This document shows, one piece after another, positions 10,083 through 22,300 of a DNA stretch of 60,389 nucleotides (its first letter is position 1; the number at the start of each line of letters is the position of its first letter). Under the pieces are notes generated by a model. It had not been told where the DNA came from, searched no databases, and saw nothing but the letters and a program-made list of their open reading frames with translations. Made by a program: the position numbers and the translations under genes. The stretch is from Conoideocrella luteorostrata (Eukaryota; Ascomycota; Sordariomycetes; Hypocreales; Clavicipitaceae): assembly GCA_032433595.1 (NCBI GenBank), contig JASWJB010000274.1, forward strand, positions 1 through 60,389. The letters are read 5' to 3'.

Positions 10083-10949
10083 ATGATGCGTTTGACGTGC
10101 TTACTGGCCATCCTCAGCTTCTGCCGTGTGTCCGTTGCGGGCACCGTTCAACATAGAAGGCAGGAGTATGGGCCGGAGATTGAACCGAGAGATGACACCC
10201 TGACGGCGGGACGTGTTAATTTTAATTTCAAGACGGCTAACCTAGCTACGGGAGGCTACTCGGCCTGGTACGGTCCCGAACAAATGCGTCGCGTTGTCCG
10301 GGATTGTCACGCTTTCGCCAAAGACGCAAACAATGAAAAGCATTCCAGTGACTGTATTGCCGAAGTCCTGACAACGCTCGCCGGACACATCGCTACTTAC
10401 GTCGCCGCTGGATACGGAGTGCCAGTACTAGCTGGGCAGCCAGCGGTAGGCGTAGTGTCGAACGGTGCCGCGCAGATAAACAGCCATCAACCTTATCCTA
10501 GCGAACATGATATTATGCGGGTAAAACTAGCAGAACTCAGTAACAACACTCTTACCGGACCCGCAAGTCTGAGGGCGAACAGCACAGAAAGTCCCATGTC
10601 ACTCCATCATGGTGCTTGTCTTGAAAATACTGAGGACATACAAGAGAAGCCTTGGCGCTTCGTATGGGACGGTGAGGACACTGGCATTAAAATGGAGTGT
10701 AAACCGGGTTGCTATGATAGCACTATGTTAATGAGATGGTATTCAGAGGAGTTCTTCGAATTGATGAGGAACGTATCACGCGAGATGGTGGCAACGCAGA
10801 ACATGCGGTCGCAGTTCACAGTGTACTGGGCGCAAGACTTCGCAGGACTTCCCGAGGGGACTGTGATCATGCGATGTCACACCGTGTTCGAGGAGGGACA
10901 GTGGAACGATTGTGTGGAAGGGATCACAGGCCACAACTGTTACTTCTAG
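10083..10949 (+). CDS. Secreted cysteine-containing protein of unknown function
   Basis: A single-exon frame of 288 residues. The N-terminus (two Met, Arg, then a leucine/isoleucine-rich core, ending near VAG at about residue 20) is a classical signal peptide. It is followed by HRRQEYG, a possible dibasic propeptide site. The mature part has eight cysteines: two early (RDCH, SDCI), one in GACL, a pair in ECKPGC, then RCHT, NDCV and HNC two residues from the end. The even count suggests four disulfides. Two to three N-glycosylation sequons (NNT, NST, NVS) support secretion. No catalytic motif is evident. It may be an effector-like or cell-surface protein, but function cannot be inferred. Confidence 0.72.
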   Translation: MMRLTCLLAILSFCRVSVAGTVQHRRQEYGPEIEPRDDTLTAGRVNFNFKTANLATGGYSAWYGPEQMRRVVRDCHAFAKDANNEKHSSDCIAEVLTTLAGHIATYVAAGYGVPVLAGQPAVGVVSNGAAQINSHQPYPSEHDIMRVKLAELSNNTLTGPASLRANSTESPMSLHHGACLENTEDIQEKPWRFVWDGEDTGIKMECKPGCYDSTMLMRWYSEEFFELMRNVSREMVATQNMRSQFTVYWAQDFAGLPEGTVIMRCHTVFEEGQWNDCVEGITGHNCYF

Positions 10950-13164
10950 CGTCTGTGAGTGGACGTGGTTGCGGAAGAGAGCTATAGGAGACCTGTCTGG
11001 GGGCATGTAGCAGTCTAAAGGCCACCAAATCCGCTGAACAACAGCCTTTTGAAACATGTTTGGATCTGCAACTACACCCGCTGTAACTACATGGCTACGG
11101 TACTGAGCAGTTACAAGCCACTCAGGCCCATCACGTTGAGCGTTATTTCTGTTGTGCTGGCCGGGAGAGCATAGGCTAAGCCAACTTGCAAAATACCGTT
11201 CAGCTTCGATGGAACCCGCTCGCAGTCACATTTCAATTAGCTAGTTTTAGGAATGTATCAAGGCAACTTATTATTCTTCCTGCATTTGAGTCTAGTAATC
11301 ATGTAGACTAGGCACATCTGCGCTCCTCCGTCCCCGCTGTCGCGTGCTAGGCCCGAGATGAAGCGCGTCATGTAATGTAGATTAACAACTCACTATACCT
11401 TTGGGTCTGGGCATCGCCAAGGCGGTTGGGGTTAGCAATCAGCTACGTGCATCGTTGCTGCCCACTTAATGTATTTCCTAACAACTGGATTTCAAATCAC
11501 GCAGCTCTCGCAGGACGATCATGAGAGATCAGACCAAAATCGTAATTTGACCGGTGGCCATGGGCATGTGTAATATAGCACATTTGTCTCATAAACTCCG
11601 AACTCGGACGAGGTGGGCGTAGTTGCGGATTGCGCTCGCGACAACTAGACCAAACTGCCCCAACCCTGCGGTGTTATTATACTGAGTGTACTTAGTTGGA
11701 TGGCGCGGAGTCTCTTGCAAAGTATATGCTGGGCGGTCATCATCCCGTCATGATTGAGGATATATTTAACGGGTTAATGCCGCGTAGTGGAAAGATAAGT
11801 TTTCATGGTTATTCAAATGTTTGGCTAGTACACAATCACTACATGAAGCGATACCCAGCTGTGAAGATGGACGTATCAGACTCATATCTGCTGCAGATTG
11901 GTATTCTCAGAGGACATGCAGCTAACACTTTCGGAGACTCCGCTGGCGTACGGAGTAGGTGGGTGCAATGTTGCTTTGGGTCGACCCGATAGACTGGGAC
12001 GCGGCGAGGCGGGAAGGGACAAGACGAATGGTATTGGCGCGGTTGGTACAGCTGCTGGACTAGCTCTGGACTTCCGCGACGTCGAGGCTACTTCCAAGAA
12101 AATTGTTCATTTAACTTGGTCATGGCGGATTAAGCCTTGTTAGGGGCCACATAGCGGCTCTCGGACGGTTCAACGCCACTCATCTGAAACGTTGTGCCGG
12201 TTCATGAGTGCCGGCAATCATGAGCCACCTGCCAATTTTAGCTTTTTGGTGAGAAACCCGTCTCGCCACGCGGCAAGCAAATTTCCCATAGCAGCTACAT
12301 CTGTTCCCAAATGAGATGGCTGTTTGCTGGACGTCCGTGTGCTATCGCTCACATGTGGGTGGCGTTTCCCCGCACGCGAAACGGTCTTGAAATTGGCACA
12401 TCTTGGCAATTTAGGAAGCTGCTTAACCTAGCTAGCTACCAGGATATGTCAAAACTCCAATTTTCCCTCGGATTGACTGTCGGTTGATTCTGGGATCAAG
12501 TTGCCGCAACCGGTTCATTTTGCTGAGTCGGCGACGCCATTGCACCTCGCAGAAGGGAATACAAAGGGTGTATATCATGACGATGCGATTCTTTGTTCAT
12601 GTGGAGGTCCGATTAATCGTAAGAACCACGTAAAAAAGACGTGACTCGTCAGAGCAGCCTCTTTCCGTCCAAAACAGGGAATGCCCTTCCGGCTGCGAGT
12701 TTGACCTGAATCCATGGATCTTTCAGTAGATCGCTTGCAGAGTCGGGTAAGCCGCATTGCTTGTCGCTCTAGTCACGGCGAGCTTATAAAGACGTCATTA
12801 TGATACTGCCTGTTCACGGATCTTTCGTTTGCATGTGGCTCTTCGTGATCAAATTTGCATGTGATAAGCAGGGCTACTCCAAAGTTTTACCCCATGAGGG
12901 AGCGTGAACATCAGATGGCATGTAACGTGTCTTGGACGCGCTAAGGTCACAACCGAAACTGCGTGTAACCGAGTCATATTAGCTCCCATCCGTCGGATTC
13001 TTGGATAATCAAGTATAAAGTTTGGACGATGCCGGTTTAGATTCTGAGGAAGAGAAAAACTGAGTTTCTAACACTGATTTTTCTTTTAAACGTTCAGCAT
13101 CGCACACTGCTGGGGTAAAAAAGAATCCGTCGCATACCAACAAGCCTGGCACTTACAAACTGCA
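10950..13164. other. Long intergenic stretch with only a short unassigned open frame
   Basis: No complete gene is recognised in these 2.2 kb. A plus-strand frame at 11696-11992 (98 codons; contains MLGGHHPVMIEDIFNGLMPR and YSNVWLVHNHYMKRYPAV) has protein-like composition but no clear flanks, and the downstream continuation is out of frame; it may be a gene fragment. The region 12000-13100 shows nothing. A purine-rich, TATA-poor stretch just before 13165 presumably holds the promoter of the next gene. Confidence 0.45.
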
Positions 13165-13908
13165 ATGAAGCCCTACTTCTTGTGTCTCACGGGCTTATGC
13201 CCCTCTTTTGTCTTTGCTGAGCAATTGGTATACATGTATTGGGATGCCAAGAATATTTCCGCAGCTGGATTAAATGATGTAACTTTTCCAATTTCGATGC
13301 CAAACGCCCCACGTGAGTCGGGATATTATTTCGAACAAGCTGTAGGATTTAACAAGGGTCCTCGAGACAATGATGGGGCAACCGTTTGCGTCTATACCGG
13401 CTTGCAGCCACGCAGCGACAAAAACGGAAAAAGTATCGTTCATGGAGTCTTCTCAAGCTTCATTAAAGGATCGACTACAAATGACAAGAACTGCCACGGC
13501 GGCGCTGATGGGAAAAGCGGCGGTGTCTCCTGTGCCATCGATGTCGAGGCAATATACAATACAACCTATCTACTTCGTATCCAGCATAAGGGGCAGTACT
13601 ACTATGGTACCCTCATTGACGAGAAATCTGGCCAACAGTGGCACATTGGGTCATTCACCCTGCCTGGATCCACGTCTGGGATGAATCCATCCTTGTACGG
13701 CTTTATGGAATACTACTACACCGGGCTAGGTACTTGTTCAAAACATCCAGGCACCCAAGCCACCTTTGGAGTGCCAGTTACGACTACACCGGGCGTTACG
13801 CTGTCGCTCAAACCTCCACAACAGGCTAAGAGTTGCCAAGGAAAGCTTCCGTGGAACTATAAGAAATTGAATGACGGCTCTTATGACATTACTATTCACA
13901 CGTCTTAA
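13165..13908 (+). CDS. Secreted protein, weakly DUF3472-like
   Basis: A single-exon frame of 247 residues with a signal peptide at residues 1-18 (hydrophobic core ending in FVFAEQ). The mature chain is rich in glycine, tyrosine and serine and looks like a beta-sandwich: GYYFEQAVGF, then VCVYTGLQP, then a strand pair around YNTTYLLRIQHKGQYYYG, then LIDEKSGQQWHIGSF and EYYYTGLGTCSK. The layout (a strand reporting a gas-like bead of aromatic residues, then Y-x-G-x-x-x-D-x-x-x-G-x-x-W-x-I-x-S-F) recalls the DUF3472 family, but I rate that match as weak. Six cysteines lie in the mature part. Its role is unknown; extracellular carbohydrate binding is a possible guess. Confidence 0.7.
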   Translation: MKPYFLCLTGLCPSFVFAEQLVYMYWDAKNISAAGLNDVTFPISMPNAPRESGYYFEQAVGFNKGPRDNDGATVCVYTGLQPRSDKNGKSIVHGVFSSFIKGSTTNDKNCHGGADGKSGGVSCAIDVEAIYNTTYLLRIQHKGQYYYGTLIDEKSGQQWHIGSFTLPGSTSGMNPSLYGFMEYYYTGLGTCSKHPGTQATFGVPVTTTPGVTLSLKPPQQAKSCQGKLPWNYKKLNDGSYDITIHTS

Positions 13909-14037
13909 AACTCAGGCGAATTGGACCTGGTTAGATTTTTGACGCATATAGATGATGCAATGTTTGTGAAAACGATGGGATGCATAATCTTACTGTCGGT
14001 TATGCTATTTATGGTATTGCCAACCTTCATCCCTCGT
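13909..14037. terminator. 3' flank of the secreted protein gene
   Basis: Short AT-rich stretch between the stop codon at 13908 and the solo LTR. No AATAAA signal is obvious; the assignment as 3' flank is positional. Confidence 0.25.
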
Positions 14038-14233
14038 TGTGGGCTGCACAGGGTTGTGCAACGATCTAGATCGTTGGCTTCAAATTGAATATATTCATAA
14101 GTTTCTGTAACTATCTAAGAAGAAGAAAACAAGTCAAGGTGGGAAGCTAGATATCGCCGTATAAATATCGTAGCTGAAAGGTGACCACGTGACGTGCTCA
14201 GTGCTTCCTATTGTGCTTAGCGGGATTCCAACA
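14038..14233 (+). mobile_element. Solo LTR, copy 1
   Basis: 196 bp beginning TGTGGGCTGCACAGGG and ending GGGATTCCAACA. It aligns along its length with copies at 36979-37182 and 53115-53310, sharing AAACAAGTCAAG, GTATAAATAT, GAAAGGTGACCACGTGAC and the TGT...ACA ends of a retrotransposon long terminal repeat. The flanking pentamers (CTCGT and AGTAT) do not match, unlike copy 3, so this copy may have arisen by recombination or its flanks have changed. Confidence 0.75.
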
Positions 14234-16388
14234 AGTATCCTGACCCTCTCCGGTTGGCCTGGCCTAGAATGGGGATATTCCCCGATTTTCTCACGGACTC
14301 TTGGATTTAGTAAACATACTTGCTCTCTTCCAGAATTTGACAAACATTCGTTCTCAGACTAGGCAAGCTCTCCGATGCATTGAACGTAGGATTCAGCTAA
14401 TGCGATTGCCAGCATTGGAGTCTGAGGGAATGTTCTCCTGGTTGTAAATAGATTTTTATTTTATTTTTATTTTCTGGGAGAGTTTGTGGTCTTGGCCTGA
14501 GCCGCCTTCGCTGCACAACCTGCAATTGCTTTTGATACAAAAATGATGATCTACGGCGCAAGACCTGATTCCACTGATTCTGTGTGGCTTCTCTCAATAA
14601 TGGGGCGTAGGGCTTTTGTCAAGAATTACTGTGCACAGTCGTGCGTGGTGAACAGCTTCTAAAAGGACGGAGTCTGCACATAGCCGCCGAAGCTTGCCAA
14701 ACTGATTTCAAAACTATTAGCCTCTTGCAAGAGGTTTAACCGCAGCCTCATGTAGCTAAGATATGGAGCTTCCGCATAAAAGAACCGATTGTTGTTCGGT
14801 TTGTCTACGCTGCTCGTCTATGACCGTCAAATTTACACAGTCAGCTCACAAATGTCAACAACCAATCGGGCCTTCCGCGATCTGCCCGAACTTCACCGTC
14901 CCATGTTGCCCCCCCATTATCGATGAGACTTACATTGTGCTGTCACACGAAGGCGCTCCTCAGAGCTGCCATATTGGGCTCGCAGTCCAATGGTACAGAC
15001 CAATGATGATGAGAGACATAGGCTGGGGAAGAACTCGTTGGATGCCATAGGCACAAACTTTCACGCGCTTTCTCGCGTGAAAATTCAGCACACTCAGTTG
15101 GATCAGTATTGATTGACAGAGGAGGCAGATCATGAATGATCAATGAAGAAAGGAGGATTATTATGCGTGGGACAGGTACTTCAGCTCTTCAGTGATGGAC
15201 CCAACCATTCAGTTTGTCATTGATGGTAGTTATCTCCCAATGGCCCTTGCATTAACTTGCAACTGCTCCCACGCCAAGTGAACAGAATTCGCTTGGTGCT
15301 CGACCTACCGAGCCAAGAAACGATACCCGAAATCAGTCCTTGTCTCAGCTAAGTCAGTTGTTGAACGTTCCAGATGATTGAGAGGGTCTGCTGGTAGTTG
15401 TAAACAGCAGCTGAAACGCGGGTTTGAGATGAAATCCTCCAGACTAGTAATTTAGCTGAAGTTGTCATTATTTTTTTGACTCGGATTCACATATGCTAAC
15501 TGGCATGAAAAAGCCGGTGAATGCATGCGAACTCAGGTTGTTTTAGTCCGGAAGGAGCATAAACGCTAATCGTCGAATCTTAATTTTAAGCATCGGTCCA
15601 AGCGTTTGAATAGAGTGTCATTGAGGGTAAGATAGGAGGATGTGGTAGTGAGAGAGGGTCTCCGTGTTCATGACTTCGTTATTCATGCACATCACATGGT
15701 AGCGATTCAGAGTTATTCAAAGGACCCCCGGTCAGTCGTTCCGACTATTGCTCCGTAGCAATTCGTTGTTTAGCTTCGGCTTAGTTCGGCACATCCCGTA
15801 CTGTTATGGTGGCGCAGCAGAATTGCGCGAGTCGTGACTTTCAGATTTTCAGGCACTCCGTACGTTGCACAGTTCCTGCGGTAGTCCATGTACACAAAGT
15901 AAAGAAGGATGCAAACGTAAAATTCATGTGCAAATGACAAGTTCTAGTAACAAATGCATGAAATTGAAGTTTCAATAGCTATCGCGTTCATACTTAGGTG
16001 CGCTATTAACAGCTTCTATTCACGTGGTCAGCCTATTTCGTTAGACTTAATTATGCCACTGAGTAGTAGCCGTATTAGTAGTTCCATTGCCAAGGAATGC
16101 TGAACATGGGTATTACAGTTTCAAGCTGCATTGCCACAGTGCCAAGGCTGACGCCTCTGCCTGATTGGACCACGTTCATGCCATGGACCAAATTCATATC
16201 CTCAAAATTAACTCTTGTTCTATTTCCTAACGACTATATTATGCAGAGTCTCCTCTGGAGTAATTGGTATCCCCGCCTGTGCCGCAATGAGGGAGCGCTG
16301 GACGGTTCAGCCTCTTACTAAATAGCCAATCCCCGCGGACCAACTACCTTCTCTGAATGCGCCATATAATATTCGCCTTTGACAAAAT
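14234..16388. other. Intergenic, no gene recognised
   Basis: These 2.15 kb contain only short frames, such as 14763-15050 and 16097-16321, without recognisable motifs or supportive splice sites. A short palindrome GCGCTTTCTCGCGTGAAAAT lies near 15065. The right end is the promoter region of the GH76 gene. Confidence 0.45.
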
Positions 16389-18030
16389 ATGAAGCGCAGT
16401 CAAGTACGCAAAAGCTGCCTAGCCCTGCTGAGCGGTGTGTTCACCGCTACAGTGAGAGCGCAGGTTTTCAAATTAGACACACCTGGTTCGTAGTCGTCCC
16501 CGCTGACAAACGATCGTTCTTTCACCGCGCAGTTTACAGAGCCATGGGCTTCGCGCTAACTTGCATCGACCAAGACAACATTCGACAGTCGGCTGGAACA
16601 CTAGCATTCGATTTGATAAAGCTTTACAAAGGAAATGAATCGGGGCAAATTCCGGGGGTCTTGCCCGGCCCGCCTCCCGAAGGACCATACTTCTGGTGGC
16701 AGGGCGGCGCAATGATGGCAACCTATATCGATTACTGGCGTTGGACGGGAGACTCGACTTACAATCGATTAGTGGCCCAAGGCATGCTGCATCAGGTAGG
16801 CGAGAACATCAACTATATGCCGAACAACCACACTCTCTCCCTCGGGAACGACGACCAAGGATTCTGGGGTATGGCGGCATTGCTCGCCGCAGAAAACCAG
16901 TTTCCAGACCCCCCATCAGACCAACCGCAGTGGCTCGAGTTGGCCCAAGCTGTGTGGGCAACTCAGGCCGACCCAAGTCGTCATGACGAAGCATGCAACG
17001 GAGGGCTTCGGTGGCAAATACCGTTTGCTAACACTGGGTATGACTACAAAAACAGTGCGTAGGTTGGCTATTTTACCTGGTATCAAGATTCAACTACTAG
17101 AACTGGGGAGAGCTAACGACATTTGTTTACTGGGTTATAGCTATATCCAACGGTATATTCTTCAACATGGGGGCTCGTCTGGCTCGGTATACGGGGAACG
17201 ACACGTACGCGCAACGGGCCGAAGATTCTTGGAACTGGATTTGGGGGGTAAAGTACATCGACCACGAAACATGGAGCGTTTACGACGGATCTCACGTCCA
17301 AAATAACTGCACGGTGTTGGTCAAAACCACTTACTCCTATAACGCTGCAATCTTGGCTCAAGGCGCCGCTTACATGTACAACTACGTGAGTTTTGTTGAT
17401 GTGCGCAGCAAATATTCGCAAGCTAACCAGAATCGGAACTGCTCACAGACGAACGGCGAAGAAAGATGGAAGTCTCGGCTTGACAGCCTCTTGGACAATA
17501 TTTTCAAAACGTTTTTCCATAAAGGTGCTGCCTTTGAAGTTGCGTGCGAGCAGGACAACGGCCAGGGAACCTGCAATCGAGACATGAACATGTATAAAGG
17601 CTTTCTTCATCGATGGCTGGCGGTCACATCTCAAGTTGCGCCCTACACTCAGGACAAGATTCTACCGATGCTACGAAAGTCTGCCGAAACTGCGGTCAAA
17701 CAATGTACCGGGGGCGAATCGGGTCGTCAATGCGGTCTTTACTGGACGTTCGGCCGCTATGTTGATCCCGCTGTGGCCGGGACTTCTGGAGCTGGAGAGG
17801 TGATGAATGTTCTTGCCGCCGTGTCTGCGCTGCTAGTCAACGAAGCGAAAGTACCCGTCACAAATACAACCGGGGGGACTTCCAAGGGTAATCCGAACGC
17901 GGGAGGAAAGGACAATGGCGAGAGGCCGCTGAAGCCCATTACGGCTGCCGACAAGGCCGGTGCCGCCATAATCACCATTATTCTGTTGGCAGCAATTTCT
18001 GGCTTGTTTATATGGATGACTGTATTTTGA
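16389..18030 (+). CDS. GH76 (Dfg5/Dcw1-like) mannan endo-1,6-alpha-mannosidase-type cell-wall protein
   Basis: Exons 16389-16485, 16575-17054, 17141-17385 and 17449-18030 give 467 residues. Residues 1-25 are a signal peptide ending TVRAQ. Splicing intron 1 gives LDTPDNIRQSAGTLAFDL, the expected start of the family fold. The GH76 signature is clear: GPYFWWQGGAMM, then the paired catalytic aspartates D125-D126 in LGNDDQGFWGM, then CNGGLRWQI, YTGNDTYAQRAEDSWNW and a C-terminal CGLYW segment. Intron 3 is 63 bp and keeps the frame, so it is easily missed; removing it gives YNYTNGEERWKSRL. The chain ends with a low-complexity linker and a hydrophobic tail, as in GPI-anchored members. Family knowledge: Dfg5/Dcw1 proteins link GPI-proteins to wall glucan at the plasma membrane. 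Confidence 0.93.
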
Positions 18031-19356
18031 TTTGATCAAGCGTTTATGTGCTGTCCGGTTTGACAAGCCTTTTGACTTGGGGTAAGCTTGTGGAGACCAA
18101 GATCAACGCTGGGGCTGTGGGCGGGCGTACCATTGAATAAACGCCGGTTGAACACGACTCCGTGAAGTAAGCGGACCCCCCGCGAGTAACGATTGCTATT
18201 AGGTGCGATGGAAAGGGCTCTATGTGGTAAACAGACGAGCTAGCGGATTGAAATCGATGTCCAAGTTTTGATCTTCTCGGTACGGTTGCGTGGTCGCCCC
18301 ATCGGGATCCATCCGGAAACTAATGGATAGGTGAAAGCGTTGAAGTCTCTCCACTCTATCAATGGGCATTAAATAGTAATCCTGTACGAAATGGCCAAAA
18401 GCCCTCGTGCTCAGCAAAATTTGTGAGGAGGCAGAGGCCAGTTAGTCAAATGCGAAATTTGAGAACCCCGCCGAAGAAACGTCGGATGGCTACCTTAATT
18501 GTGTATGATGATTGGAAATTTGTTAGCCAGACCTCTAGCTCTTCTCCAGGCCGCATATGCTGGCTTAACGGTGATAATAGCTCGAACTGGAGTAGCTGTG
18601 TCACGGACTAAAAGTACCGCGACGAGGAACGAAGTAGTGGTTATGGGCCATCGTAAATTTCTCAGCATGAGCAGACATTCCCAAACTCTGTCAAAATTGT
18701 TATGCCAGCAGAGTTTTATGAAGCTAGGCAAGAACGTATGGGAACTCTCTGTATTGTGCTAAAGCAGTGCGCGCGGGGCTCCCGATGTGCTAGAGAATTA
18801 GCGGGGCCAATTGACCCATACATGGGTCCAGGCTACCCGCTCACGTGCACACCTTACAACAACCCAGGCACCAAGACGTTGTATTACTTGACAAGCTACG
18901 GAGTACTGAAATTGGCATGGACTCGGCCACATTTAATGCACGTTGTAGCGCCGTGAATGAGGCTGTGAGGGTGTCGTCGCGTGATGACTTGCATGACCCG
19001 CAACCAACGACCAATTGTATGCCGCGCCTTGCCGCTTGGCTGCGGTGTGGTTGTCCCGTCCCGTCCCGCCCTGCAATTCTAGTGCGGGGCGGGCAGAGGC
19101 CGGGAGGTGACCATGAGAAAGGAGAAGAGAGAAATGATAAATAGCGCATCTGCGCTTCGGCTTTTGGTTTGGTCCGTGGTCTTTGCTATTTTGTTGGTAC
19201 TCGATAGATACGTTTGAAGTTGCATTCACCCGGCCCGCGTCACGTTACGATCAAGGAAACAACCAGTCAGCCTGACTACTTATATTGTATTGATAATTCC
19301 CTAACTCACTCTACCACAGCTGGCTTCCTGTTATCCTCTTTGCTGCGCGGCACATT
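18031..19356. other. Intergenic with a possible minus-strand C-terminal gene fragment
   Basis: No intact gene is seen. On the minus strand, 18417-18220 encodes a 65-codon segment with good protein-like composition (AFGHFVQDYYLMPIDRVERL and FRMDPDGATTQPYREDQ) ending in a stop, but the frame is closed just upstream and no acceptor site repairs it; it may be the tail of a decayed gene. The last ~150 bp before 19357, with CTAAC and CACAG elements, look like the leader of the next gene. Confidence 0.4.
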
Positions 19357-22300
19357 ATGACTACCCCAGAAGAGGCAAAGGCCATTGTGCAACGGCTCAC
19401 TGATGTATATGGAATTCTGGATAGGGACATGATGGATCATATTGGAAGCTGGATTCCGGAGTACCGTGACAACATTGACAAAAACTGGCTCGCGCTGGAA
19501 ACCACAGCGGCAAATTCTGTGAAAACGTTAGCATTCACTTGTACTCTTGCGTCTCCCATGCCTCCACTAATCCTTGAGTAGGTTGGCAAATCACATCTAC
19601 GGTAGTGGCGCTCGTTTTGTCTTTGAGCTGCTTCAGAATGCGGACGACAATAAATTTAGTAGGGCGATAGCAAACGGTGCAGAGCCTTCTATTACCTTTG
19701 AAGTCTTTGATGACCGTATCGTTGTCGAATGCAACGAGGACGGGTTCAAGGAAAGGGATTTGGAGGCCATATGCGCAGTGGGCAAAAGCACGAAAGCAGC
19801 ATCGGGGTCAGGGTATATTGGCAATAAAGGCATCGGCTTTAAGTCCGTATTTATCGCAGCGTCGACAGTCTACATCCAGTCTGGAAACTATTCGTTCCAA
19901 TTTCATCACAAAAAGACCGATCCGGGACTTGGAATGGTCCGCCCTGAGTGGAAAGAGGCAAAAGAACAACTACGCGGGCCCTTGACGCGCATGATACTCT
20001 ATCTCCACAACGAAGGAAATTCCGATGACCGTGAGCATCAAAGATCCATCATCCGGAACCAGCTAGACGAGCTGCAGGAGACTTGCCTACTGTTCCTGAA
20101 GCAGTTGAAACGTATAGGCGTCAAGTTCTTCGATAAGAACGGCAAGCCTGAAAAATCCAAACAATTTAGCAAGCATGTCATTGATGACTATCGCGTGTCT
20201 CTAAGAATTACCTCGTCAGACAAGGATGGAAACAAGCGTGAGGAGAGTCACTTGTATCATATCACAAGGAATAATGCGACCGGACTCAAACAAGGAGCAA
20301 ATCGTGATATCCCAGAAATTTCAGCAAATGAGAAAGAGCTCGCCAAAACAGCAGAAATCGTCTTGGCTTTCCCTCTGACGAAACACTTGAAGCCTATCAC
20401 CAGCAAGAGGCAGTACGTCTTTGCCTTTTTGCCAGTGAGAATGCTTGATTACACGGTCAGTTAAGCATTTCACACCCCATTGTTTTGCACTGTTATAATA
20501 CTCATTTAGCTTCACTTGTGCAGTTTCTCATTCACACTGATTTCGACACCAATGCCAGTCGCGAGGACATAGTCACTACTTCCGAGCGAAATCGGAGCCT
20601 CATTGAATGGATTGCTAAAACTTTCGTACAAGCTGTCTTGGAGTTCTGCGAGCATACTTCGCTCCGTTACGAATGGCCAGCGTTTCTCCCATCAACCGAA
20701 GTTGAAAACAGCACCAGTTCATTCTGGCTTATGCTAAATAAGGGCATTGCAGACAGAATCAACAAAGTTCCAGTATTTATGTCTAGAGGAGAGTCAGACC
20801 TACGTATGTTGAACAAAATTTTCCTACCTACCGCTGGCACTCAACTTGCGGATGGAACGCCTGTACTTGATGACAAGGACAATAATCTATTTTTGTCACC
20901 TAAATATGCTCCAGATATAGTTCAGACTCTCAAAGCATATGGTCTCAAGGAATTGGGTATTTCGATTGTTATCGATCTGCTAGAGGAAGATATCGATGCC
21001 ACTGATTCCAAACTGCGTAACGGCGCAACAAGTGAGGAATGGCACACTGTTATTGCAAAATTTCTTTGCAAACATCTATACGAGGGTAGCAAGCACCAGT
21101 CACGATTGGAAAATCTTGATTTAATCCCTCTACGTGATGGTAGGTGGGTGTCTGCTCTGTCAAGGAAAGTGTATCCGTATTTCCCTGAAACAAATGGCAT
21201 AGAAATTCCCAATGCGGTGAAAATGGACATTGTTCGGTCCACTGCAGTATTAAACCCTCATCGCAAAGCCCTCTTTGAAAAATTAGAGGTGAGCGAGGCG
21301 TCAATCGATATGGTGAGGTATAAGATATTCAGCGAATTTACGTCCCCAAGTAAGAGTCCGCAACACTGGGTCAGCTGTGTCAAATATCTTGATTACCTCT
21401 ACCGCACATCGAAACCTCCCTCTAAACGCTACCCCGACAAGCCTGCGGAAGAATTCGGAAAGGTTGTACTGATAGACCATACTGGAAAGCGTAGAGGGCC
21501 ATGTAAGGATGACATTTACCTACCAGGACAAAGTTATCCTCACAGCCCAGAGAGTTATCTATCAGGCGGTGGTGCGGCCACGGGGCCGTCTGTCTTATTT
21601 ATTCATCCATCTTACATGTGTTATCCACCGGATAAGCCGTCTTCAGAGCATCTGCCATGGAATGCCTGGCTCTGCAAATCAGTTGGTGTACGAGAGCGGC
21701 TGAGGCTTCTTGAGAGGGGCAATAAGAATCTTTCGGATACTTCGCTTTATGTGTTGGAATGTCAACCACAGAAATTCCTTGGGCTAGTTCTACATCTCTG
21801 GGAATATGAAGGTTCACAAGTAAAGGCCAGTCAAAGTCTTCAACGACTATTCGGAGATCTTACTGCTAAAGATCTCTGTGAAGGTAACATTTCCGTCAAA
21901 CTGAGAGACACCTGGCTTCCTTTACCAATACTTTTGGAAAAAGTTGAGTGGTATATGGAACAGCTGAACCAGTTTCCCTTCCTCAAATTCGACCCATCAG
22001 AAACAAAAGCGGATGAATTTGGGGTTAAGTGGGCCTTCATGCACAAGTATTTCGGTGTAGGAATGGAAGAGTCTATTACGTTCCTTCTCGAGATCCTTCG
22101 CCACATCCAATCATCCTATTCTTTGCCAACAATCTCCCAAACTCAGAGAATATTCGATCTCTACGAGGCTATCTACTCCAAGCTTATCGCGGCTAAGCAT
22201 AAAACTGTAGAGGAGGAAAAAGTCAAGTAAGGCTCCTCTCATGCGTGCTCTGAGCATATTGTAACAGACTACTTAGAAAATATTTCTCCGAGGCTGGGAT

